Positions 37,491-49,065 of a stretch of 64,000 nucleotides of DNA are shown here, one piece after another. The position numbers and the translations under genes were made by a program. Position 1 is the first letter of the stretch, and each line of letters opens with the position of its first letter. Origin of the DNA: Oreohelix idahoensis. Taxonomy: Eukaryota; Mollusca; Gastropoda; Stylommatophora; Oreohelicidae. The notes below the pieces were generated by a model that ran no database searches, had not been told where the DNA came from, and saw nothing but the letters and a program-made list of their open reading frames with translations. Location of the stretch: positions 248,001 through 312,000 of the forward strand of contig JAMPIV010012176.1 of the NCBI GenBank assembly GCA_024509875.1, written 5' to 3'.

Positions 37491-40400
37491 ATGCGCACAG
37501 TTTCATTTAAGCAGTCAACTCCCCCCCCCCCCCCTGCTGGGGTGGGAGTGTTAGGCGGCACGGTTGCATCTGCGTTTAGCCAAAATTATCAGAGCAGAAT
37601 GGATAGCCAGCCCTTAATCACTATTTCGTCAAGCAGTCATGTAATTAGGTCAACCGGTCAGCCCTTATGCACCGCATCGTCAAGCAATGTAAACATGAAC
37701 GTGTCGAGTGGCTTAGTTCTGACAGAAAGCGGTCAGCCTACAGTCACCGCTATGCTGTGTAAGCCATGTGTAACAAGTGACCAGTCTATCATTTTGCCTG
37801 GTACAATCATTACAACCCAGAATAAGCCATCAACTAGCACTTTGTTGAGAAATTCACCTGTGGCAGGTAGCCAGCCTCAGACCACTACCTTGCCTTGTAA
37901 TTCAAGGAAGACGGACGGTCTGCACTCAGTCCTCGTTCCGTCAGATAGTTTAGATATGGCAAGTGACCACTCTGCCACTTTGCCAGGTAGACAGTTTACA
38001 ACGGGTGGCCAACCTCTGCTTACCACTCCGTCATGCAGTCTAGTGATAATATCTCTCAATGTCAATGGTTTGAGAAATAAGCTAGACCATGTAATTAAAC
38101 TGATTAAAAAAGATAAACCCGATTTCTTGTTTTTGCAACAGACAGGGATTACTTCTGATTATCATGCCGGTCAGGTAGTAACTAGATTAGGCCTTAAACA
38201 TAGTTGGTTCGCCTTAGGCACCAGTCATGGTAGTGGCGTAGCCATTCTACAAATCAATGAAGACTGGAAAGCAGTACATTATAGAACGGATAATTGTGGC
38301 AGAACTGCCATAATCCAAATACAAAACAAACACAACAGACAAGACACACACACGCTCATCAACATATACGCACCAGCGACAACATACAAACGACCTAGTT
38401 TCTATGACCAATTACATGACACTCTAACAAAACATTACAAAAGGACTAGGAAAATTTTGGGCGGAGACTTTAATTGTGTCATGTCTGACCTAGTTTTGTC
38501 TAGGAGCTCCGTAGGGGGGAGCACAGACACGAGAAAAGTCTTCGCTCTTAAGACAAATCCATGCTATGTTAGACGAACATGACCTCTCGGACGTATACAT
38601 GTAAATAGAGCCTCACAAACAAATCTTTACATTTTAGGACAAAATGAACCCATATTTGAGACAGGCATCAAGATTGGACAGAATATATGCATCTAGTACC
38701 TACAATATACACAAAACATACCATATAGAAAGTACTCTTAAATTTACAGACCAGAAGGCAGTTTACACATCCTTAGGTACGGGACACACGCACAAACAAG
38801 TAAAGAGATCCCCACATAGGAAATTTAACAACAATCTACTTAAAAATACTTATTACACAGAACAAATAACACAATTGATACAAGGTTACGCACAAGACAT
38901 TCCCAATAATAACACAGCACAATATTGGGACATGTTAAAAAAATACAATAAGAGATAGGACACAGATTTTGGCTACACCTATACATAGGGAGTTTAAAAA
39001 AGAAGAGGGTATTGTAGAAGAAGCAATTAGTTTAACTAAGATTTTATATAACACGAACTCTCACATCCACACCTTAGAAGAACAGTTAGATCAATATAGG
39101 CAGTATACCTACCAGGGAGCATTACTTAGGACAAAATTACACACTATAACGCAAGAAATTCCTAGTAGGCAATATTTAGCAATTGAACAGAATGTACAAC
39201 GCAGTAGACAGATTCATGAAATAACAGATATGAACGGGCAGCATCAAACAGACAACACCAACATTAGTCACGCCTTCTTTGAATATTATAAACAACTATA
39301 TACTAAAGAAGGAACTGATGCAAGCATAGAAGATAAATTTCTACAATACACAAAGTGTTTAAGTGATGAGGAAAGTGAAATTCTAGACCAACCTTTAACT
39401 TTAGACAATTTGCAAGGGGCTCTTAGTACTTTTCAAAAAGATAAAGCACCCGGACCTGATGGGTTAACTGCAGAATTCTACAGGGCTTTCGTCTCCTGTT
39501 TAGGGCACATTCTAATTAAAATGCTGGAAGAGGCATTTTAAAAAGGGGAACTCCCGGAAAGTTTAAATCAGTCATATATTACCCTGATTTCTAAAGACAG
39601 TAATGACAAAAAGTCAATTAAGAACTTTAGACCTATCTCTCTTTTAAATGTTGATTATAAAATTCTAGCCAAAGCACTTACCCTGAAGCTTAAGCCACAC
39701 ATGAACGCAATAATACATGAAGATCAACAGTGTAGTGTACATGGTAGAAACATTTGTAGACACACACATTTTATTAGAGACTTGATTACATACACACACG
39801 ATAAGCAGTGCCAGAGCGCCATATTATCTTTAGACCAGGAAAAGGCATTTGATAGAGTATCACATGCCTTCCTACATAAAAGTCTAAAAGCAAATAACGT
39901 AGGGGAATACTTTAGAACTTGGATTAAAATTGTATATAACAAACCTGAAAGTAGAATATTGGTTAACCACAGTTTAACCAACTCCTTCAAATTAACGAGA
40001 TCAGTGAGACAAGGGTGCCCATTGTTGCTCTAGTTATATATAATAACATTAGAACCTGTTTTGGAAAGAATAAGACAAGATACAAATATCACGGGAACTT
40101 TCGTCCCCGGTATAGGGGAAAGAAAACTGTTGGCCTACGCCGATGATACTATATTCTGTCCAACAACAAAGGATTCTATAAAAAATATATTAGAGGTTTT
40201 CAAAGAGTTTGGATACCCTACCGAATCCAAACTAAATATTCAAAAATCTAGTATAATGGGAATAGGTAGATGGGGCAATAGATCAGACTTCCCTTTTCAA
40301 TTAACACAAGTGAATAAAATCAAAATTTATGGGATAAATTTTTCTTTCAATCCACAAGACCCCAACAAAGAAACATGGACAAAATTGTTAGAGAAAATTC

Positions 40401-41444
40401 AAAATATGTTAGAAATCTACAAATACAAAACGGCCACTATTTTCGGAAGGAGTATCATAGTTAATTGTTTTAATATGCCAAAAATAATTTATACAGCAAA
40501 TATACAGAGTGTACCTAAAAAAAATTATAACAGAAATAAATAAACTAATTAGGACCTTCATTTTTAGGAATACTTGGGACAGTATTAAAGATGTTACTCT
40601 AATGCAACCTAAAAATAAAGGGGGGATAGCCTTACAGTATATCAACACTAAAATTAAAGCCTTAAGAATTAAATACATAGGAGAAGTTACAAAAAGCCTG
40701 GGTCTATACCCGCTGGCAAATTACTACATTGGGTTAAGACTATCAAATTTTTGTAAACTAAATAATAATCAACCCCATTTTTTTGGTACACCACCACCCT
40801 TTTACGCAATATGTCTACAAAATTTAGAAGGGAATAAACATTTAATAAAACAACACACTAAACTTATATACAAACTTCTAGTCGCAGCACAGGAAACACC
40901 TCTGAACACACGAAGAGGGTACAATCTTTTTATAACCGATTACACACAGAGTTTCACAAACATTCATGCAATAGACATCAAACAGCAAGCAAAAGAAGTC
41001 ACTTTCAGACTACTACACAGTTTAACACCAATTGCTAACAAGTCATCAATAAAGGCAAACAGATTAGCACCTAAATGTAAACTGTGTAGTGACAACATTA
41101 CAGAGACAGAAGACCACCTGTTTTACACATGTAAAACAGTGGTCCCTACATTAAACAAATTAAGGAAATTAATAGCCTCAAACTCACAACAAACACTTAA
41201 TTTATACAGAGCAGTCATGCTTAACACGTTACCACAGATGTCGAGACGGACAGAACTTAAACTACTGACTTTACTAGCTGACTTTAGATATCTTGTTTGG
41301 ACGTGTAGAAATAGGGCCGTGTATGACGGTAGACATTACGACAGTACAATATTTACACAAATATATGAACATATTTTCTGCGTCCTTTTGTCTTTGATTT
41401 GTTATAATATTGTTTGCTTGTTGTTATTACTTACTTGGGGATAA
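37491..41444 (+). pseudogene. Tx1-type LINE ORF2 (endonuclease and RT)
   Basis: The first ~185 residues are Ser/Thr/Gln/Pro-rich with imperfect GQPxxT repeats and start beside a run of 14 C. The endonuclease follows (SLNVNGLRN, INIYAPA, GGDFNCV). Its catalytic glutamate motif reads LQQT where LQET is expected. After a frameshift near 38540 come TDQKAV (like SDHxxV) and RT: KAPGPDGLTAEFYRA, FRPISLLNVDYKI, LDQEKAFDRV, VRQGCPL, LLAYADDTIF (YADD). Stops TAA 39539-39541 and TAG 40031-40033 and a frameshift near 40515 follow. The C-terminal part (40509-41444) has KGGIALQ, typical of L1/Tx1, and a zinc motif CKLCSDNI...HLFYTC. Confidence 0.85.
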
Positions 41445-41531
41445 GAGGGGGGAGTAGCCCAGACCATATATCTTATATCTTATATTATTTGTACAAATTT
41501 TGTCTCTTGTAAATAACATTGATCATGACCG

Positions 41532-41554
41532 AATAAAGGTTTAAAAAAAAAAAA
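41532..41554 (+). terminator. Polyadenylation signal and poly(A) tail of the Tx1 LINE
   Basis: AATAAA at 41532-41537, then GG and an A run of 12 that abuts the target duplication. Confidence 0.85.
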
Positions 41555-41563
41555 TGTTCTAAG

Positions 41564-41592
41564 CTCGGCCATTTGGCTAAGATCAAAGTGTC
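41564..41592 (+). pseudogene. U2 snRNA-like fragment at the LINE insertion point
   Basis: CTCGGCC, one mismatch, then TTTGGCTAAGATCAAAGTGT matches the highly conserved 5' part of U2 snRNA. The match starts five bases before the LINE junction and stops after GTGT; the rest of U2 is absent, so this is a fragment and not a gene. The left P copy lacks this segment. Confidence 0.7.
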
Positions 41593-42120
41593 TTAGCTAG
41601 GACCGGGATCACACACAATTCAACCATTCTACTAAATAAAGTCAATAGACCTCACTTTGAGCCACAGAAGGGGTAAAAAAAATATATACAACAACATGTT
41701 TCATCAGCACTAACTAGTGCTGTTCATTAATATGACAATTGCCCTTTTTGTATTTCTATCAATAGTTTTCTGCTTGCGTGTTATTAATAAAAGAAAAACA
41801 CATGTTTGTATATTGCTTCGTATTTATGGTCAAGTGTTATCTCTTATCGAGGCGTTTGGAGTTGCTTCAACCAAATAAATAAATAAGTACATAAATTAAG
41901 AAAAAACTTAATACTGGGATGTGAAACTGTCCAATGGCTAGAATTCGTGCTACCCGTGGCAAGGTGATTGGTATCAAAATCTTAAATAGAAAATATGTCA
42001 TTACTTTTAGGTCGTACTATTTGGTTCGGTGTGTGCAACGTTTCAAAGCAGGGCATCAATTTCAAATATTAACCATGTGCCTGGATCAGTCGGTTATATC
42101 GGTAGGCTATTTTGTAATGT
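41593..42120 (-). repeat. End of inverted P copy and repeat unit R (second copy)
   Basis: 41695-42120 is R in reverse orientation; it carries no SINE or LINE at the site used in the other copies (41705-41718, CAGCACTAACTAGT). 41593-41694 is spacer with no feature seen. Confidence 0.75.
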
Positions 42121-42400
42121 GTGATATATTTCCTGATTTGTAAGAGTTTTGTAATGTGTGATATATTTATTTATTATGTAAGAGTTATGTAATGGGTGAT
42201 ATATTTCCTGAATGTGTACGAGTTATGTAATGGGTGATGCATTTTCTGATTATGTAAGAGTTAAGTAATATGTGATATATTTCCTGATTATGTAACAGTT
42301 ATTTACTGTGTGATATATTTATTGATTATGAAAGAGGTATGTAATGGGTGCTATATTTCCTGATTGTCTAAGAGTTAAGTAATGTGTGATATATTACCCA
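42108..42400. repeat. Tandem repeat of about 37 bases, 7-8 units
   Basis: Units like GTAATGTGTGATATATTTCC followed by TGATTATGTAAGAGTT recur with moderate divergence. The array begins inside the end of the R copy. No coding potential. Confidence 0.85.
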
Positions 42401-44112
42401 TTACATGTAAGTTAGTATCTAATATGGGTCTTCAAAGGTATCTACCGACGCACAAGATTACTCTTGGCACAGTCGTAGATAGAAGGATAAAGATGCTTCT
42501 ATCTCAAGGTGGTGTTCATAAGATATTTCAGAATTCAAGAACAATGCTACATTGGGTAGAGCAATTGTTAACATGCAGTGCATTCAAAGTGATTAAGTCG
42601 ACGTTAAATGTGTATATTTACAAATAACCAATTTAATAATCAACTAAGTTTGACAGTTTACAAAAATTGTATAATCTTTAATATAAAAAACTTACATCAT
42701 CGTTTGATGGTATGGTGTTTTATGTAAAAAGTCACTTGGCAGCTTTTAGGTTTGACAAAGCTGCAAATAGTAGTTTCTGGTTCCGCTGGGATTTTGGGTT
42801 CTGTTCAGAAAGGTCGCTGGAGTTCTCGTGACTCTGGTCAAGATTAGATGCGCAGCACGTTCCAAGTCAGATCAGGAAGTAACTCAAAGCTGGTCTCGCG
42901 TCTCTACGACCCTCTGATGATGGTGTCTAGTTCGTCGTCACGCCACTTCTACCCTCACTTTGTTCCAGAGATTAGTACGCTCACTGTCACCACCAAGCCA
43001 ATCTTGACTCACAGATTGTTTGCTCAGAGGAATAAAGGCACTTGACTAGGTCTCTTATTCGGTTCTGGGGTGTTGTTATGTTAACAGTGAATTACCACTA
43101 TGACTCCGTGTTTTAGATTTCTCAGATTCCGTTGGTCCCTGTTAAATGGTAGAGTTTATTCTGGTCTCTGAAGAACTTACATTTGCTCAAACAGTAGGGG
43201 CCGGTTCCGATATACGAATCTTGATTATAACTTCTGGCAGTCTGGGTTTCGTCTTGGCAAGCGATTCTTACAGTGTACTAGACTTGCAGGAAATGTCAGA
43301 TTATATTGCAAGTTTTCTGCACTTTTAAATTTATGATGAAATATATTGCATGACTCATCTAGTGTAAAATTTGAAACGTTACTTTTCTAAAAATGGGATG
43401 TAAACATCCGATTATTACTTTGTCAAGTTACGTCTCTCACACTTCAACATGTCCTGCCAGATTGGGGGATTATCTGACGTGCCTATCCCACGTAATTCAA
43501 CTATCGTTATCAGACTATGACTTGGCACAATTCGACCGTCTTGTCTGGACATTTCGTGGTTTATCCGCACCTCCAATATGGAAGTCTATTATTCTGTGGA
43601 ATTGTAAGGGATTACTCTAAAATGTGGGACCGTCAAGTTTGTGTGATCCAATTTGTCCATTGGGGATGGGACGGCAAATTAACGTGAATTGAAGTTTGAA
43701 AGTAATGTAAACATTGACCTTCGGATGTGTTTCCTGAGTTGACAAATAAGGGCAGAGGAGAGAAAAATAACAAAATATCACTCTCAAAGGAATGTGATGA
43801 AATCCTGCTGCAGTTGACATGAGAGCGCACAAACCGTTTTGTGACAACTTTGTTAGAAATATTAACACTGGCTTTTGGAGAAACTAGAGAAACAGTACTC
43901 ATGACTCTGTACTTGAGTGAACGTTATGCTCAGACAATTCGTACAAGGTGACTAATATGAGGTGGTACATGAGGCTGGCAACATCATCATGTATAACTAA
44001 TTACAATAGAACTGACCACTACAAAAGTCATGTGACTGTTTGGTGCAGGCGTCCTGCGAGGGTACCAGTGCAGTGGTGGTTCCTCGCTTCCCAACGAGCG
44101 AGAAAGAAAAAA
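42401..44112. other. Spacer with a dispersed repeat
   Basis: 42405-42590 is a copy of the repeat at 4640. From 42591 to 44112 I see no gene, no inverted termini and no known repeat. The ORFs in it (up to 89 codons) have no recognisable motif. Confidence 0.5.
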
Positions 44113-44362
44113 ATGATGATAATATAGAGGTCAACAAATAATGATGATAGTATAGAGGTCAACAAATAATGATGATAATATAGAGGTCAACAAATAATGA
44201 TGATAATATAGAGGTCAACAAATAATGATGATAATATAGAGGTCAACAAATAATGATGATAATATAGAGGTCTACAAATAATGATGATAATATAGAGGTC
44301 AACAAATAATGATGATAATATAGAGGTCAACAAATAATGATGATAATATAGAGGTCAACAAT
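44113..44362. repeat. 28-bp tandem repeat, 9 units
   Basis: The unit AATGATGATAATATAGAGGT plus CAACAAAT is repeated with only three single-base variants (one GATAGTATAG, one GTCTACAAAT, one start variant). This indicates recent expansion. Confidence 0.95.
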
Positions 44363-44440
44363 CTCGTTTATTTGGATTCCTCCGCAAGTAACCGGTCAAG
44401 AAATGGTCACTTTGATATTTGTGTATCATATTAAAAGAGC

Positions 44441-45844
44441 CAGTGTTGCCACGGCTGGGTATTTTTTACTAGAACTGGGTTATTTGACTACCGTCTGGGT
44501 ATCTGGGTATTTGTTTTCACCAAATCTGCATAAATCTGGGTATATTTGACAATTGACATTTACAATGTATATTCTGTGCACTGAGCAATAAACATTATAC
44601 TGTATTTTCTCTGGAACCGTTTTCTCATTTTGTCGTTCTCCGTCGCTCGTGTATATCTGTCGGGTGCACCACCATCTCTTTCCTCTTCACTCTGTTCTCC
44701 TCGTATTTCCGTTTCTGTGAATGGAAGAAAACCAAACCCTCGTATTAAAAGTAAAAAAAATATGCGCTACATATTTTTTATTCCCATCTCATCTCATAAT
44801 CGGAACCTCTTCTACCCCGTGAAACGAGGTGTAGAGGGAAATAATTTTTATTCCACTTAAATTTAATTCTTGCTTTTAACCACATCAATGACGTTGTATT
44901 TTTTACTCATTTACATCAGCTATCTATTTCCTGTTATTCTGTTAATGGCTGTCATCTACAATACTCAGTCATTTTTGCGATGGGTTTTAAAGTATTCTTT
45001 TTTAATTTTAGACTTAAGCAGATAAAAAGGATATTGTTTTGTGTGTGTGTCAAACAAGTATAAAAATTACAATTATAAAATGAGCGATGGTGAAGGTACG
45101 CTAGGTACATTTAGCAGCATGACGTAGCACACACCACCCCGTTAAAAATTGAAGCCATGGTATCAGCAGGCTTTTTGTAAGGAATGGCTAACAGACAGCG
45201 AACTGAAGGACTGGCAATCGCTTCGCTGCGATTTATACGGTCTGTTCCTGTACATTAACTAATGTCAACAAAACATCTTTGTTGACACATAAAAGCACAC
45301 ATAAGCACATGGAAAAACTTCGAAGCCAAAAGCAAAATTCTGAACATTAACAAGTTTTTCATCAAACTAAAAGAGCCCTGTCTCCAAGACAAAATTGCTC
45401 CACAACCAAGATTCCACGTTGTCAAAATTTGCATATGATCTTGACGAAAGAGAGGTTGTCGACATGGATGCCGAGTCGCTGACAAGTGACAATTTTCAAC
45501 AGTAACACGTTACAACTTCTATTTTATATTTGATTTGAGGAACATTTTGTTAATGCAACTAAATTAAGTATGTTACTGTTAAAATATATCATTTTCAAGA
45601 GTTCATATATTGTGGTGTAAAATCATTTTTATGTAATTGTGAATTTTTCGTAATCAAAAAGAAAATAAAAATGAAGAAATAAATAAAAATTGTAGCACAC
45701 AGCTTATTTGTGTTAAAGTTGCACTAAAATATTGTGTAAGCATCGTCTATCCCGTGTATTTGAGGCATAAAATAATGTGGGTATTTCTGGATTTTTTTTA
45801 GATGAAAATCTGGGTTTATCTCTAGAAATTGAGTGGCAACCTTG
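44441..45844. mobile_element. hAT-like DNA transposon, decayed
   Basis: The 8-bp duplication AAAAGAGC lies on both sides (44433-44440 and 45845-45852). Ends are short imperfect inverted repeats: CAGTGTTGCCAC at the left and CAAGGTTGCCAC on the minus strand at the right. Sub-terminal CTGGGTA/CTGGGTT repeats occur at both ends. Eight-base duplications and BED-type fingers fit the hAT superfamily. At 1.4 kb it is too short for a whole transposase. Confidence 0.75.
45170..45480 (+). pseudogene. BED-like zinc-finger remnant of the hAT-like element
   Basis: One frame reads QQAFCKEWLTDSELKDW, like the start of TE-derived BED-like domains (xxFxxEWLxDxxxKDWL). After a frameshift, LLTHKSTHKHMEKLRSQ resembles the histidine end of the finger. 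A further basic stretch, NKFFIKLKEPCLQDK, is seen in another frame. No catalytic domain is left. Family assignment rests on short motifs. Confidence 0.45.
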
Positions 45845-45852
45845 AAAAGAGC

Positions 45853-46820
45853 CACCATATACCTTGTCATGTTTTTGTTTTAATATTTTACAGTCTGTTA
45901 ATCCTAAAAAGAGAGGGCTGAACTTTTCAAAAAATACAAAAACAATATCATTATAAGCAGTATTTACTTAAAGTGTACGAGTTTTCATTCCACGCATAAT
46001 TTTAGAGCCAAGCGATACTAGCGTTTCTGTCATCTTAAGATGCCTCCAGTTTCCTGTGATTTTAGCTCTTGTCATGACAATCAACAAAACACAGGTACTT
46101 TCATTTGATCGTGCAGGTATTTACCTACTAGACATAATCTTTGCTCATGGTCAACGTTATGTATAGCTCACATTAGGAAGGTGCCTTGAGAGCCCTCGCA
46201 GTGGGAACATTGGATATCAAAAAATGGAAAGATTCTAAGGTCATATAATAATCACCTGAAAACGATACTGCAATCATTAAATCAACAAGACTAAGATTGT
46301 TGGGCCTTGGCATCAAAAGTAAGACGATAAGAGATGGACGTATGAGAGGATGCATCCATCGCGTATACAACCAGTGCGCTGCATGTGCAATTAACATCAA
46401 TACCTTTCAAAATTTGCTGATGGAGACTGTGACTTAATGTGTTTGCCCGGAGCGTAATGATCTGGATTCTGATCAACAATAATTATAAAAATAGGAAGGT
46501 ACCCAGACAATCGTAAAGTATATATCCATCATCAGTTAATTATTATATTAACTCGCAGCTGTGTTTTTGTATTTCCATAGCAGTTGGTAGCTAGTTGACA
46601 CCGTTTTTCTACTGACAGGTAGATATAGTTTTTCGACATTTTTCCTACCGGTATGTTAATGAGTAGTGCTAACGATTTTTTTTTTAAACATTGCTCAACA
46701 AAATTATATAGTTATGGTATGGTAGTAAGTCTGGTGGCTGTTAAAATATTTAATGTTGTCTACTAACAATTTGTGAATATTTTTCGATGCGTGCAATAGC
46801 CAATACAAATGGAAATTAAG
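45853..46820. other. Spacer around an RNase H tail remnant
   Basis: Apart from the fragment at 46180-46437, I see only AT-rich sequence without ORFs or repeats. Confidence 0.5.
46180..46437 (+). pseudogene. C-terminal remnant of an RNase H-bearing LINE
   Basis: The translation LRLLGLGIKSKT, RDGRMRGCIHRVYNQ and AININTFQNLL matches the second half of the fragment at 30130-30600. Stops occur in its first third. Function and exact LINE family are unknown. Confidence 0.5.
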
Positions 46821-46985
46821 GTAAGAAGGTGGGAATGGATATAGCATACAATCAGAAGAGAACAGTCACGCATAGCCAGAGGGGCCCTTGACTGGAACCC
46901 ACAAGGAAAAAGATGAGTGGGGAGGCCAAGGAGAACTTGGAGAAGAACAGTGGAAGTGGAGACTAAGGAAATAAGAATGACTTAG
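46821..46985 (+). pseudogene. RTE-like LINE C-terminus, left part
   Basis: RRWEWI, HTIRREQSRIARGALDWNPQ, GRPRRTWRRTVEVETKE: the usual C-terminus of RTE-type RT proteins. It stops at the 5-bp duplication CTTAG (46981-46985) where the LTR element begins and resumes at 56885. There are stops after RRWEWI and after KGKR. Confidence 0.8.
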
Positions 46986-48581
46986 TGTAGAAAGTTAATA
47001 GCACTGTAGAATGTTGTTGTTTGACTGGCCACTACTGTAAAGTCCACTGTAGTGTACTGAGTTGATGATACCAGGCATGCTCCAGTCTACCCCAGCTGTA
47101 AATGGGTAACTCACTCTAGTCCTGAGTTAGGGAAGGCCAAGACAGCAAGGCAGTGTCTGTTATGGGATTACTGTCAAGTAATCGTTCCTCAGGTGGTACT
47201 GGTGGTCATCAATGTAAAGGGTAGAGTATTCTTCCTGCTCGTTACACATGAGACAGGCAAGTACAACAAAGGTCAACTCAACCGACGCAGGAATGTATAT
47301 GTATGGAGTGAGAGTGGAAAACACGCGAATGGTGTACTGTTCGATGTAGTTGACACTTGATACTATTTCACTCACACTCTTAGGCAAGTCAAAAATGTTA
47401 GGAACCGCTGTTGACGTTTTCTATGCTTTTAATAATGACGCACACACTTGGACAGCACGGAATACAGTCTATGTTGACATAGCAAATCAATAGGTAGTAG
47501 AATAGTAGTACATTTCGTGCAGCATTCAATATAATAAAGTCATTCAGTTTTCTGGCGTACTATTGCCGTATCCCCTAACTGACTGAACGCATCAGTGGGT
47601 ATGTGTGTATAAACATACAAAGGGGTTCACTGGTGGAACCTTTTCCTTGGCTAAGTTCTCCAGCTGTATATGTCAAATATTTAAATAACAAAGTTAAACC
47701 ACAGTAGGGGTTTTCATCTTAATGAGATCTCCGTGCCACTGTCTGAATAGTAAGATTCATGATCCGTTCTTTGGACAGTGATCCATAATGACAGGAATAC
47801 AAAATGGCCTCCTTCCCTGAGTTTTCGCTCACTCGCCCAGCAGAAGGATAATTATCAGCCACAGTTAATTCATAACTTGAATATATAGGATTTCCTATAG
47901 TTTCCATACAGTCCCTTAGTCAGAAGGTTGCTTCATAAAGACATAAGCGCTGATGGAACCTGTCATCTTCACCAATCTATATTAAAGCGACAAACGATGC
48001 TCGAAAATACGATGTTTCATCTAGGTCTAACCATAAGGAGATCATCAAAGGAAAAACGGGTCTGGCTTTACCTGGAGTCCGAATTCAAACATAAAGAAAT
48101 ACATGAGAAGAGTCTCTGACATCACACACTTGCAGAGACATTCCTTCCTTATGGGAAAATCAACCATACATCACTTTAAACCTTTAACAGGACCAGCCCT
48201 TACAAAATACACAACCGGCCATCACGACCGTCTATCTCGGAACTCTCTACAACTCTCTAGGACAACGGATACCTCCGCCAGAGTTCGCTATAGTCCGACC
48301 TTAGCATACGAAGATATACAATATAAAACTGAATCTTCTTGTACTAGACAAGTAATACATATAAATTCAGGCCATTAACATATTGAACAAGATCAATCTA
48401 TTTTCTGGCCCTAACAAACGAGAACTAACATGAGGTCAATATACATACGCCGAAGCAAACGTATAAATCAATCATGGATTATCTCGCTTTCCCAAGGGAA
48501 GCATTTTCGTACACAAATAAATTATTAAATAGTCATATCACATTATTGTAATCCGTGCATTCAAAAAGTATGTATGCAACA
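46986..48581 (-). repeat. 3' LTR of the Gmr1-like element
   Basis: 1596 bp, starting TGTAGAAAGT and ending TATGCAACA on the plus strand. It pairs with 55277-56879. The short ORFs in it (for example 47160-47387, 48103-48378) occur equally in both LTRs and are not thought to be genes. Confidence 0.95.
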
Positions 48582-49065
48582 GATTACCACACCCCCCGGG
48601 AAAAAAAATGGTACATTTTTTTTTAAATACATCCAGTAGCAACATACAATAGGCTCACAACGCACGAATAACAATGCGCAGTTGATAAGCATTCCAAACA
48701 AATGTAACGCCTAATATAAGCCTAAGTCGTCCTATGGTACGACAAGTGAGAATATATCTCTAGAACCAGAGATAGTTTTTTTCTCTGATTATAAATATTT
48801 CCAGAGAGGTGTCCCCAACGCATACTACAATACTGGCAATGCCACAATTTCTACGCTAGTTTATCCAAAAATTTCATCTTAGGTATTTTAACATCATGAT
48901 TATCAAAGACGAAACAAAATATCAAAAGATCAGCGGTGAATATACATCAATGAACCGCTACGTAGTCATACAATCAATATATATGATACATTACGCATGT
49001 ATACACATTTTAGTATAGAAACAATGTAGTAGAGTTAGATCTGTAAAAATATCAAGATCTGACGG
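48582..49065 (-). other. 3' untranslated interior of the Gmr1-like element
   Basis: The stretch lies between the RNase H stop and the 3' LTR. Next to the LTR the minus strand shows a G-rich run (GGGGGGTGTGG, 48587-48597), a weak polypurine-tract candidate. There is no env-like ORF. Confidence 0.5.

Larger units (their letters stand above)
35741..41568 (+). mobile_element. Full-length Tx1/L1-type LINE
   Basis: A perfect 14-bp duplication, TGTTCTAAGCTCGG, flanks the element (35741-35754 and 41555-41568). Between them are about 190 bases of 5' UTR, ORF1, ORF2, an AATAAA signal and a poly(A) tail, about 5.8 kb. Full length plus exact duplication means a fairly young insertion, yet both ORFs are broken. 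The 3' flank is a U2 snRNA-like sequence (41564-41592). Confidence 0.9.

Noticed and set aside
47160..48378. Possible genes in the region repeated at 55451-56677
   Set aside because: The region is an LTR; the short ORFs differ between copies by indels and have no motif.
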